A DNA stretch of 64,000 nt from JBDRRP01 sp964446485. GTDB taxonomy: Bacteria > Desulfobacterota > Desulfobacteria > Desulfobacterales > JBDRRP01. The DNA is taken from contig CAYUOU010000012.1 of assembly GCA_964446485.1 (NCBI GenBank), positions 1-64,000 of the forward strand, in the 5' to 3' direction. This document shows positions 8,109-14,787 of the stretch, piece after piece. How positions within the stretch are numbered: the stretch's first letter is position 1; every line of letters starts with the position of its first letter. Below the pieces are notes generated by a model that saw only the letters and a list, made by a program, of their open reading frames with translations, was not told the DNA's origin and made no database searches. The position numbers and the translations under genes are program-made.

Positions 8109-8495
8109 TCATACCGTATGATTCAATGAATCATACAGATATTTGGCGTTATCACCCCTTAAATGGTCTGCTAATCCTAAAAGGCCATCAACTAAATATC
8201 TTGCGTTGAATCCCTGTTGAAGCAAGAAAACTCTTCCCATAATCGCTCTGTCGTAATGAGGGCAGGCCGTTACGACCAATTTAGATTTGTCCAGTTCGGT
8301 AAATCGGGCTGGTAGTTCATTTAAGGGTATATTTTTTGAAAATGAGAAATGCCAAGTATCAAATTCTTCTTTAAAGCGTATGTCGATGAATTGCACATCG
8401 CCGCTTTTGAGCAATTTCAGTAATTCCGGAATTTGTATTTTCATTTCTTTTCGGGAATCATAATTGAATGTTTCTAAATATTTGGCAAAGTCCAT
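8109..8495 (-). CDS. single-domain rhodanese-like sulfurtransferase
   Basis: A 128-aa protein with one rhodanese domain. The CH2A-type region reads VQFIDIRFKEEFDTWHF, and the active-site loop is ACPHYDRA, with the cysteine as the expected persulfide-bearing residue followed by a six-residue loop. It would handle sulfane sulfur in the cytoplasm (no signal peptide). It lies 55 bases upstream of the TauE/SafE gene on the same strand, so both are likely co-transcribed. AAGGGA stands upstream of the ATG. The AT-rich codon use matches the neighbouring permease and contrasts with the rest of the window, consistent with joint horizontal acquisition. Confidence 0.82.
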   Translation of the reverse strand: MDFAKYLETFNYDSRKEMKIQIPELLKLLKSGDVQFIDIRFKEEFDTWHFSFSKNIPLNELPARFTELDKSKLVVTACPHYDRAIMGRVFLLQQGFNARYLVDGLLGLADHLRGDNAKYLYDSLNHTV

Positions 8496-8570
8496 TGAGA
8501 GATTTCCCTTTCTAAAATTATTTTAGGTATCGTGAAAAATGGGGGGGCGGAAGTGCCTGCTGACAATATT

Positions 8571-8582
8571 ATTGTATACAAT
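8571..8582. promoter_or_regulatory. 12-bp palindrome, candidate operator of the rhodanese/TauE unit
   Basis: ATTGTATACAAT is a perfect palindrome about 75 bases upstream of the rhodanese start. The GT...AC core with flanking T/A resembles GntR-family operators, and the right half overlaps a TACAAT sequence that could serve as a -10 box on the minus strand. Binding by any regulator is an inference. Confidence 0.4.
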
Positions 8583-8778
8583 CACCATGTACTCCTAAAT
8601 ACATCAACGATTTTTTGTCAAGGCTTTTTTATCTGGTTCATCGGCGAGGCTGGGGCCCTCCATCCCCGATAAGGGGCTGTCGAACTTTTTTGGACGAGGG
8701 CCAGGTCCGGCGAAAGACCCATTCCACCATAGCCAACGATGGTAAAGGTGGGGTTGCACTCGGCAGGAAAACAGCCGG

Positions 8779-10188
8779 TCAGGCTTTAACTTGGCGGAAC
8801 GGATCGGCGGCGATGCCGTAGCGGCGCATGATCTGCTGCAGGGCCTGACGCTCCAGACCGCAGTTCTGCGCGGCCTGGGTGACGTTGCCCTCGGTGGCGC
8901 GGAGCAGATCGCAGATGAACGATTCGTTGAACTGCTGGAGCACCTGCTCCTTGGCGGCCTTGTAGGGCAGGTGATGCCACGGCGAGGGGGCGCCCTCGGT
9001 GGCGGGTTGCGGGCCACCGGCCTCCAGCCCGACGTCGGCCGGTTGAATGGTGTCGCCCTCGGAGAAGATGATGCCCTGGAGGATGAGGTTCTCCATTTCC
9101 CGGATGTTGCCCACCCAGCGCCGTTTCTTGAAAGCTTCCATGAGTTCGGGGCTCAGGCGCTTTTGCCCCCGGTCCATCTCCCGGCAGTGTTTTTGAAGCA
9201 GGTGACCGGCGATGAGGGGGATGTCCTCGGGCCGCTCTCTGAGGGGGGGAAGGCGGATGGGGAGTACATTGAGCCGGTAGAAGAAGTCTTCGCGGTATTC
9301 GTTTTTACGGATTTTTTCCTGAAGATCCCGGTTCGTGGAAGCGATGATGCGTACGTCCACCACAATGGTCTTGGTGTCTCCCAGGGGTTTGATCATCTTG
9401 TCCTGGAGCACCCTCAGGAGTTTGGTCTGAATGGTGGGGCTGATGTCGCCGATCTCGTCCAGAAAGATCGTTCCCCCGTGGGCTTCCTGGAAAAGGCCGA
9501 TCTTGTTTTGCGTGGCGTGAGTGAATGCGCCCTTTTTGTACCCGAAGAGTTCGCTCTCCAAAATATGCTCGGGCACGGTGGGGCAGTTCACCGCGACAAA
9601 GGGCCCGCTGCACCGGGGACTCAGGGAATGGATGGCCCGGGCCGTGAGATCCTTTCCCACCCCGGACTCTCCGGTGATGAGGACGGTGAGATCGGTTTTG
9701 GCGATGGTGCGGATGCTCTCGAAGACCTGCTTCATCTTGGGGCTGTGACCCGCCATGTCCTCGAAGGCGTTTCCCCCCTTGCAGGCCGACTGGAGGCGGC
9801 GGTTTTCCCGGAGCAGGTCGCTGCGCTCCAGGGCCTTTTCCAGCCGCACGAGCAGGGTGTCGTGCTCGAAGGGCTTGGTGATGAAGTCATAGGCGCCGCT
9901 TTTCATGGCGGCGACGGCGGTGTCCACCTGTCCGTAGGCGGTCATCATGATCACGGTGAGATCGGGGTGCTCCGCCTTTACTATATCGAGCAGTTCCAGG
10001 CCGTCCATTCCCGGCATCTTGATATCTGCCAGCACGAGGTCGTAGGCCGCCTGCCCGATCATTTGCAGGGCCGTCTCGCCGCCGGGTGCCGTGTCAACAC
10101 GACAGTCGAGGTCCGGCGCCAAGCTGCGTTTGAGCAACTCGCGCATGTCCTGTTCGTCATCCACCACTAGGATGATCCGACGGGTCAT
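8779..10188 (-). CDS. sigma-54-dependent response regulator (NtrC family)
   Basis: A 469-aa transcription activator with three parts. Residues 1-120 form a receiver with acidic D10/D11, phospho-acceptor D55 and K105. Residues about 140-380 form an AAA+ sigma-54 interaction domain with Walker A GESGVGKD (173-180) and Walker B IFLDEIGD (241-248). The C-terminal part is a Fis-type helix-turn-helix (EGNVTQAAQNCGLERQALQQIMRRYG). The sigma-54 contact loop reads GAFTHA (220-225), not GAFTGA. The start overlaps the kinase stop by ATGA, so the pair is translationally coupled. Two sigma-54-type promoters lie nearby at 14272-14287 and 14691-14706 and are its most likely targets. Confidence 0.93.
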   Translation of the reverse strand: MTRRIILVVDDEQDMRELLKRSLAPDLDCRVDTAPGGETALQMIGQAAYDLVLADIKMPGMDGLELLDIVKAEHPDLTVIMMTAYGQVDTAVAAMKSGAYDFITKPFEHDTLLVRLEKALERSDLLRENRRLQSACKGGNAFEDMAGHSPKMKQVFESIRTIAKTDLTVLITGESGVGKDLTARAIHSLSPRCSGPFVAVNCPTVPEHILESELFGYKKGAFTHATQNKIGLFQEAHGGTIFLDEIGDISPTIQTKLLRVLQDKMIKPLGDTKTIVVDVRIIASTNRDLQEKIRKNEYREDFFYRLNVLPIRLPPLRERPEDIPLIAGHLLQKHCREMDRGQKRLSPELMEAFKKRRWVGNIREMENLILQGIIFSEGDTIQPADVGLEAGGPQPATEGAPSPWHHLPYKAAKEQVLQQFNESFICDLLRATEGNVTQAAQNCGLERQALQQIMRRYGIAADPFRQVKA

Positions 10189-11729
10189 GGTTTTTTCCTA
10201 CCGCTGCTGTCGAATGATGATCCGGTCGTTCCGGCCGTGGGCTCCAGGGGCAGCGATACGCGAAACGACGTTTTCTCGCCGGGGATACTTACCACCTGGA
10301 TGTCGCCGCCGTGGTTGGCGACGATGCCATAACTCACCGACAACCCCAGCCCGGTGCCTTCCCCGGTCGGCTTGGTTGTGTAAAAGGGGTCGAAAATGCG
10401 TTCCAGGTGAACCGGATCGATGCCGGGGCCGTCGTCGATGACCCTGATCACCGCCGTGTTGTCCGCTGCGGCCAATTCGGTTTCGATTCGGATGCTGCCC
10501 GTCGTGCCCACGGCGTATAGCGCGTTCATGACGAGATTGATGATCACCTGTCGGATTTTTTTATCATCGATACGGATTCTCGGCAACTCGCCGTCATAGC
10601 GTGCGGTGAGCGTCGTCTTTCCCATCTTGGCATGGTGGGTGATAAAATGAACGACATCCTCGATGAGGGCGTTGATATCGGTTGGCTCCCGGACCGTCGG
10701 TGAACTGCGTGCAAAGTTGAGCAGGTCCTCCACGATGGCCTTGCAGTTGCGCACATGCTTTTCGATGATTTTGAGGTCGCCGTGAAGCCCTTCGTCCGAG
10801 TCCTTCCGTCGAAGCAGCAGCTGAGTGTAGCCCAGGATGACCCCAAGGGGGTTGTTGATTTCGTGGGCGATGCCAGCGGACAGTTCCCCGATGGACGCGA
10901 GCTTGTCCGCCTGGGCCATCTGTTTTTCCATTTGGCGGAGCTGTTCGATGTCTTTGACGAGGAAGTGGATGGTGGCCGGTTCGTCGCCGGCGGCCGGGTC
11001 CAGGCTCCCGCTGATCAGGGCGTGCAGGGTGGCGCCATCCAGACGCCTCAGCAGAACCTCTCTGCTGGTTACGAATCCGCTGCTGCCGATGTCCCGCACC
11101 AGGGTTTCAAAATCTTTCTCACGTGTGAAAAAACCTTTGATGCGCTTGCCGATCAACATCTCTGGCCGATTGTTGGCGAGCGTGTTCACCCCGAGGGGAT
11201 TCCCGTCTAGAATGATGCCTTCGGTATCTGTAACCAAGATGATGTCGCGGGAAATTTCGAAAATGCGCCGGTAACGGCGCTCCGAGCGCGTCAAGGCAGC
11301 GGTGCGCTCGCCGACCACCTGCTCGAGATTCTGGTTGAGAAAAAGCAGGTCGTGATGCGCGGTGCGCAGGGCCTCCCGATCGAGTGAAATTTGCCGGTAT
11401 GAACGCCAGACGTTTTTAAAAAACAGGGTGGCCGCCCCGGCAAACATGAACATCAGGGTGTTGACGGCGCCGCTGTATGGGCTGATGCTTTTCCAGACCG
11501 TCCAGTTTCCGCTGAGCACAAGGATCTGCCGAAGGATGTGGCCGACCGAGCGGGAGATAGCGAAACCCGCCAGACCGAGACAGAGAAACTGGAGATAGCT
11601 CCAGATGACGTTTTCCGGATCCTGCCGTTTGAGCCAGAACGCCAAGTGCAGGCAGAGAAAACTCAGAACGATCATGATCACCGAGCCGACGAGATCCACC
11701 GCCAGGATGGGCACCCAAGAGGTGATCAT
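10185..11729 (-). CDS. membrane-bound PAS sensor histidine kinase
   Basis: A 514-aa sensor kinase. Three hydrophobic segments (about residues 8-32, 45-72 and 86-104) anchor it in the inner membrane. A short coiled region, a PAS domain (about 150-262, with VTDTEGIILDGN), HisKA with the phospho-acceptor in GIAHEINNPLG (H289), and a HATPase_c domain (NLVMNA, DDGPGI, GTGLGLS) follow. The start at 11729 is fixed by an ATGA overlap with the upstream membrane-protein gene; the frame stays open further upstream but that part is a shadow. Its stop overlaps the regulator start by four bases. The signal sensed is unknown; the coupled small membrane protein upstream may be part of the sensor. Confidence 0.9.
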   Translation of the reverse strand: MITSWVPILAVDLVGSVIMIVLSFLCLHLAFWLKRQDPENVIWSYLQFLCLGLAGFAISRSVGHILRQILVLSGNWTVWKSISPYSGAVNTLMFMFAGAATLFFKNVWRSYRQISLDREALRTAHHDLLFLNQNLEQVVGERTAALTRSERRYRRIFEISRDIILVTDTEGIILDGNPLGVNTLANNRPEMLIGKRIKGFFTREKDFETLVRDIGSSGFVTSREVLLRRLDGATLHALISGSLDPAAGDEPATIHFLVKDIEQLRQMEKQMAQADKLASIGELSAGIAHEINNPLGVILGYTQLLLRRKDSDEGLHGDLKIIEKHVRNCKAIVEDLLNFARSSPTVREPTDINALIEDVVHFITHHAKMGKTTLTARYDGELPRIRIDDKKIRQVIINLVMNALYAVGTTGSIRIETELAAADNTAVIRVIDDGPGIDPVHLERIFDPFYTTKPTGEGTGLGLSVSYGIVANHGGDIQVVSIPGEKTSFRVSLPLEPTAGTTGSSFDSSGRKKP

Positions 11730-12220
11730 GGGGTGTTCTCCGGTTTCGATGTCGGGTGGCTGTCGCTGGCGAGCCGCCGCAACCCGAGATAGAGCAGCAA
11801 CAGCGCAGGCACGCAGATCAGGTGATCGAGTTTTGCTATGTAGTATACGGTGGCCAGGATCTCTTGTCCCGGCAGGGTCTCGATATGAACGGTCCAGGTG
11901 TCCAACTGAGTGACGGTCAGCAGTCGGATCTGTTCGTCGAGGGCATGGACGATGAAGGCATCCACATTCCAAAAAATAAGCATTATGCCCGCGTATTGGA
12001 TCATGCGCCAGCCCGCAGCGGCCGTCAGGTGGTGGCGCCGGAGCCAGAAAACGAGGGTCGCCATGGCAAAAGCAAAAAAAACATGGGCGAGCTGGTGGGC
12101 CACCAGCCCCTCGGGTTCCCCATGGGTCTGGGTGGCCCAGGCCGGCCCCGCGGCGGCCGTCACCAGGACCACCGCCGCTGCCAGCATGAGGGCGCGGCAT
12201 TTATACGGGGGGGTATTCAT
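11726..12220 (-). CDS. four-helix membrane protein coupled to the sensor kinase
   Basis: A 164-aa protein with an N-terminal signal-anchor (MLAAAVVLVTAAAG) and three further hydrophobic segments: HQLAHVFFAFAMATLVFWL, a middle segment IQYAGIMLIFWNVDAFIVHAL, and a C-terminal LICVPALLLLYLGLRRLA. I do not recognise a named family. Several His residues near membrane faces could bind haem or a metal, but this is speculative. The ATGA overlap with the histidine-kinase gene implies joint synthesis and likely complex formation. The start at 12220 is chosen for the compact signal; an ATG at 12232 with GGAG further upstream is an alternative. Confidence 0.7.
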   Translation of the reverse strand: MNTPPYKCRALMLAAAVVLVTAAAGPAWATQTHGEPEGLVAHQLAHVFFAFAMATLVFWLRRHHLTAAAGWRMIQYAGIMLIFWNVDAFIVHALDEQIRLLTVTQLDTWTVHIETLPGQEILATVYYIAKLDHLICVPALLLLYLGLRRLASDSHPTSKPENTP

Positions 12221-12290
12221 GGTGGCCCCCATGATGCGGGCTCTCCGGGTCACGTGTCAAGAGGCGTGGTGCCGGAGAAATTCCGGTGGT

Positions 12291-12890
12291 TCAGGCCTGA
12301 GGCGCTTTTTTGGGTGCGGGCGGCAGGACCACATCGGCCAGGGTGACCATGTCGTCGGCGTCTTTCCGGATCGTTTCAAGGTGGTTATCCACGACGTTGA
12401 ACAGCGGAAGGCACTTTTTGAGTTTGGCAAACAGCATGCTCACCAGGATGAACATGGGGATGAAGGAGAATGCGTAGCCGACGCCGCCCTGGATACCGGG
12501 CAAATCGATGGGCAGCAAAAACACCACCCCTTCAAAACGTGTCTGCAGCCAGGCCAGGGCAAAGGGGGCGGGCCACAGGTAGGAGACGGAGACGGTCAAC
12601 TGGGCGAAGAAGTATTTGCCGAAGGCGTCGTTGGCTTCACGGTTGAGCAGTTTGTAGGCGGGCTTGTCCTTGGCGATCAGCGCCTTGACAGACAGGTTCT
12701 GCATGCGGACCATATCACGGTTCTGCCGAATCAGGTGCTCCCGATTGAAACGGGTGGCCGCCAACACGGTGATACTCCCGATGAGGGCGCACAACAGGCT
12801 CAGCACGGCGATGCCCAGGAGATACCCCAGGATGGGCTCATCGCTCAGCCGGAAGAAAAAGATCAAAAACGGGTCGATGACGCTGAACAT
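12291..12890 (-). CDS. three-helix membrane protein, possibly EMC3/TMCO1-like (DUF106-like)
   Basis: A 199-aa membrane protein. Residues about 20-45 form a transmembrane helix, residues 46-90 a charged helical stretch (RFNREHLIRQNRDMVRMQNL), and two further hydrophobic segments lie about 95-125 and 138-160. This order of helix, cytosolic coiled coil and two helices resembles the YidC/EMC3/TMCO1 membrane insertase superfamily, but I cannot confirm it without profile searches. It lies between the TauE/SafE gene and the sensor unit on the same strand, with AAGGACATCGCC before the ATG. It could assist folding of the permease or be a subunit of it. Confidence 0.6.
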   Translation of the reverse strand: MFSVIDPFLIFFFRLSDEPILGYLLGIAVLSLLCALIGSITVLAATRFNREHLIRQNRDMVRMQNLSVKALIAKDKPAYKLLNREANDAFGKYFFAQLTVSVSYLWPAPFALAWLQTRFEGVVFLLPIDLPGIQGGVGYAFSFIPMFILVSMLFAKLKKCLPLFNVVDNHLETIRKDADDMVTLADVVLPPAPKKAPQA

Positions 12891-12918
12891 GGCGATGTCC
12901 TTATGACGTTTGGGGGCA

Positions 12919-12944
12919 TCCCGGCGGGAGCAGGCCCGCCGGGA
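12919..12944 (-). repeat. intercistronic hairpin
   Basis: A perfect 10-bp inverted repeat (TCCCGGCGGG / CCCGCCGGGA, 6-base loop) lies between the TauE/SafE gene and the next minus-strand gene. There is no T-tract. It may stabilise the upstream message or lower read-through into the downstream genes. Confidence 0.5.
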
Positions 12945-12982
12945 CGCGATTTACTGTCACACCGGCTTTCCGGCGCTTTGGA

Positions 12983-14152
12983 TCAGAACGGCGGAACGAT
13001 GCTGTAGCCAAGGAATCCCTTGGTGGTGTAGCGCAGGCCGACGTAAAGGGCCAGCAATACGAAAAGGCGCTTCAGCCACACGTCCGGGATGTACTTGGAG
13101 GTCCGCGGACCGATCATGGAGCCGGTGAAGATACCCAGCAGTTCCACGCCGATCAGGGGCCAGTAGACCGGGACTCCGCCGACAAACATGTACGTCATGA
13201 TGCTGATGATCATTCCCACGAGCACGGCCAGCGCCGAGGTGCCGGCCACCAGGAACATGGGCAGCCCGGCGATGCTGGTGAGAAACGGCACGAAGAGAAA
13301 CCCGCCGCCGATGCCGAGAAACGAGGCCAGCGCGGCGATGAAGAAGCCGCCGATGATGGGGATGATGGGCCGGAAGCTGAACTCTACGCCGTAAAAGGTG
13401 AAGACGATCTTGCCGGCGCTCCACTTCTGGACGCGGACACCGCAGTCTTCGGGGGCCAGTGTGGAGCATTTGTTGATGTGCGCGTCCTCGAATGCCTTGG
13501 CTGCGGCCTTGGCTTCCTTCTTGCCGGCCTGCCCTTTGGGGGAGGTCTCGTAGAGCAGGAACCCGCCGATGACGAAGACCACTAAGCCGAAGTAGCCCAG
13601 GTAGTCCTTCAAGGAGATCTTGCCGGCGGTGAGCCACGGAATGATGAAGCTGCCGGCGATGGAGCCGATGGCCAGCATGAGGCCCAAGGGCAGCACCAGG
13701 CGCCCCATCTTGTAGTAGTTGAAGCTGGACACCGTGGCGCTCATGCCCACGAGGAACTGGTTCGAGACCCGGATACTGTCGGTGATCAGTTTGTTGAGGG
13801 CCGGGTTTGTTTTCTTGAATGTTTTTGCGTAGTCGGCCAGACCGAACACCGTAATGTGGCCGACGCCGGCCATGATGCCGCCGAAGGCGCCCACGGTGGA
13901 GAAAATCCAGCCCACCCAGATGGCCCAGAAAAAGCCGACGACCAGACTGGTGCTCGGCGCGCCGGGGATACCCAGAAAGCCGGGTTTACCGTCGGGGGGC
14001 AGCTGTCCCGGTTCGGTGCCTTTGGGTGTGCCGGCGATGGCGTCGGTCAGCGAATCGGCGTGGGCCACGGGCACGTCGGTGACCGCCAGGGCCAGGGCCG
14101 CCACGAGGGCAACGGCGTACATCAGTAAAATGGTTGCGGATCGCTTTTTCAT
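12983..14152 (-). CDS. large TauE/SafE-family permease with signal peptide and loop insertion
   Basis: A 389-aa permease. An N-terminal signal-like segment (MKKRSATILLMYAVALVAALA) precedes a Pro/Gly-rich linker, then a first TauE half with FGGIMAGVGHI near residue 110, a charged central loop with two Cys (residues about 220-270), and a second half with FLGIGGGFLFVPF. It probably exports or imports a sulfur anion such as sulfite or an organosulfonate. The start at 14152 has GGAGGAGGT upstream; the longer open frame through the N gap is not real. A well-matched sigma-54-type promoter at 14272-14287 points to it, linking it to the regulator and kinase encoded downstream on the same strand. Confidence 0.87.
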   Translation of the reverse strand: MKKRSATILLMYAVALVAALALAVTDVPVAHADSLTDAIAGTPKGTEPGQLPPDGKPGFLGIPGAPSTSLVVGFFWAIWVGWIFSTVGAFGGIMAGVGHITVFGLADYAKTFKKTNPALNKLITDSIRVSNQFLVGMSATVSSFNYYKMGRLVLPLGLMLAIGSIAGSFIIPWLTAGKISLKDYLGYFGLVVFVIGGFLLYETSPKGQAGKKEAKAAAKAFEDAHINKCSTLAPEDCGVRVQKWSAGKIVFTFYGVEFSFRPIIPIIGGFFIAALASFLGIGGGFLFVPFLTSIAGLPMFLVAGTSALAVLVGMIISIMTYMFVGGVPVYWPLIGVELLGIFTGSMIGPRTSKYIPDVWLKRLFVLLALYVGLRYTTKGFLGYSIVPPF

Positions 14153-14271
14153 GTACCTCCTCCAGAATAGTGAATTAACGGTGATGGGCAGCGGCGGCCG
14201 CCCGGAATAACGATGGCCCCTCGGCAAAGGGGGGGGAAGGGGTGATGATGAACATGCCCCGGTCCCCCATG

Positions 14272-14287
14272 AGCAAGAGACATGCCA
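14272..14287 (-). promoter_or_regulatory. sigma-54 (-24/-12) promoter for the TauE/SafE operon
   Basis: On the minus strand the sequence reads TGGCATGTCTCTTGCT, matching the sigma-54 consensus TGGCACG-N4-TTGCW at all but one position, with the GG and GC spaced by 10 bases. The start codon at 14152 lies about 110 bases downstream of the predicted transcription start. A sigma-54 activator is encoded within the same gene group. Confidence 0.65.
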
Positions 14288-14411
14288 TGCGGCCGCATCC
14301 CCGTTCGCGGCGGGCCCCGGCTGCGGGGGGAATAAAAAATTCATAATAAAACAGTACGTTAATGCGTTCCGCCGGATGTGTCGCACCCCGGTGCCGCCGT
14401 GTCCGGCCCAT

Positions 14412-14421
14412 NNNNNNNNNN
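14412..14421. other. assembly gap (10 N)
   Basis: Ten undetermined bases join two sequence pieces inside the control region. The true distance and even the adjacency of the left and right halves depend on the scaffold being right. Confidence 0.98.
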
Positions 14422-14533
14422 GCCCATTCCCATGGCGGCGGCGCCCCGGGACGATGCGGCGCGGGGAATGAGGGATTGCCCATAAAAAAGACATGTTATC
14501 AATTGGTTGGGAGGTGACGACACAAAAGGATGG

Positions 14534-14565
14534 CGCCGCAATGTTTTTATTTCACATTGGCGGCG
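14534..14565. promoter_or_regulatory. candidate upstream activator site (imperfect dyad)
   Basis: CGCCGCAATGT and ACATTGGCGGCG form a near-perfect inverted repeat (one extra G) with a 9-base spacer. It is centred about 140 bases upstream of the plus-strand -24 element, a usual distance for enhancer sites of NtrC-type activators. That the nearby regulator binds it is inference. Confidence 0.45.
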
Positions 14566-14690
14566 ATGGGCGCCGTTTTCCCCGTCCGAGGGCATGTCCG
14601 AAAAACGGTGGCGGGTATTTATCCTGGTGATAACACACGGTTTGCGAACAACGCGGCCCAGAACGGAACGCCCGGAGGGGCGATGCCTGG

Positions 14691-14706
14691 TGGTATGGAA
14701 TTTGCT
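14691..14706 (+). promoter_or_regulatory. sigma-54 (-24/-12) promoter for the molybdoenzyme operon
   Basis: TGGTATGGAATTTGCT matches TGGCACG-N4-TTGCW at 10 of 12 defined positions and keeps the invariant GG and GC with a 10-base interval. The predicted start lies near 14717, about 70 bases before the ATG at 14788. Confidence 0.6.
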
Positions 14707-14733
14707 TCGTGCTACACCGATTCGGATGCGCCC

Positions 14734-14760
14734 CTCCGGGGAACCCGGTGTCCCCCGGAG
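14734..14760 (+). repeat. 5'-UTR hairpin ahead of the molybdoenzyme gene
   Basis: CTCCGGGG and CCCCGGAG form a perfect 8-bp inverted repeat with an 11-base loop between the sigma-54 promoter and the ribosome binding site. It may protect the message or affect translation. Confidence 0.4.
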
Positions 14761-14787
14761 TCATCATTTATAAGTCTGGAGGTTCAA

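Larger units (their letters stand above)
14153..14787. other. 635-base divergent control region with an assembly gap
   Basis: No gene is supported here. The stretch separates the minus-strand TauE/SafE operon from the plus-strand molybdoenzyme operon. It holds two sigma-54-type promoters, one facing each way, an imperfect dyad at 14534-14565, a 5'-UTR hairpin and a 10-base N gap. Longer open frames that cross the gap have no start signals and are artefacts. Confidence 0.75.

Noticed and set aside
8604..8778. frame running past the response-regulator stop (ends near LADEPDKKALTKNR)
   Set aside because: The tail looks slightly protein-like, but the frame begins inside the regulator gene and has no start signal; I see no gene here.
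8791..10170. 459-aa open frame on the plus strand
   Set aside because: It is antisense to the sigma-54 regulator, whose motifs are unmistakable.
14159..14595. open frames crossing the N gap
   Set aside because: They contain undetermined residues and owe their length to the gap; start signals are absent.
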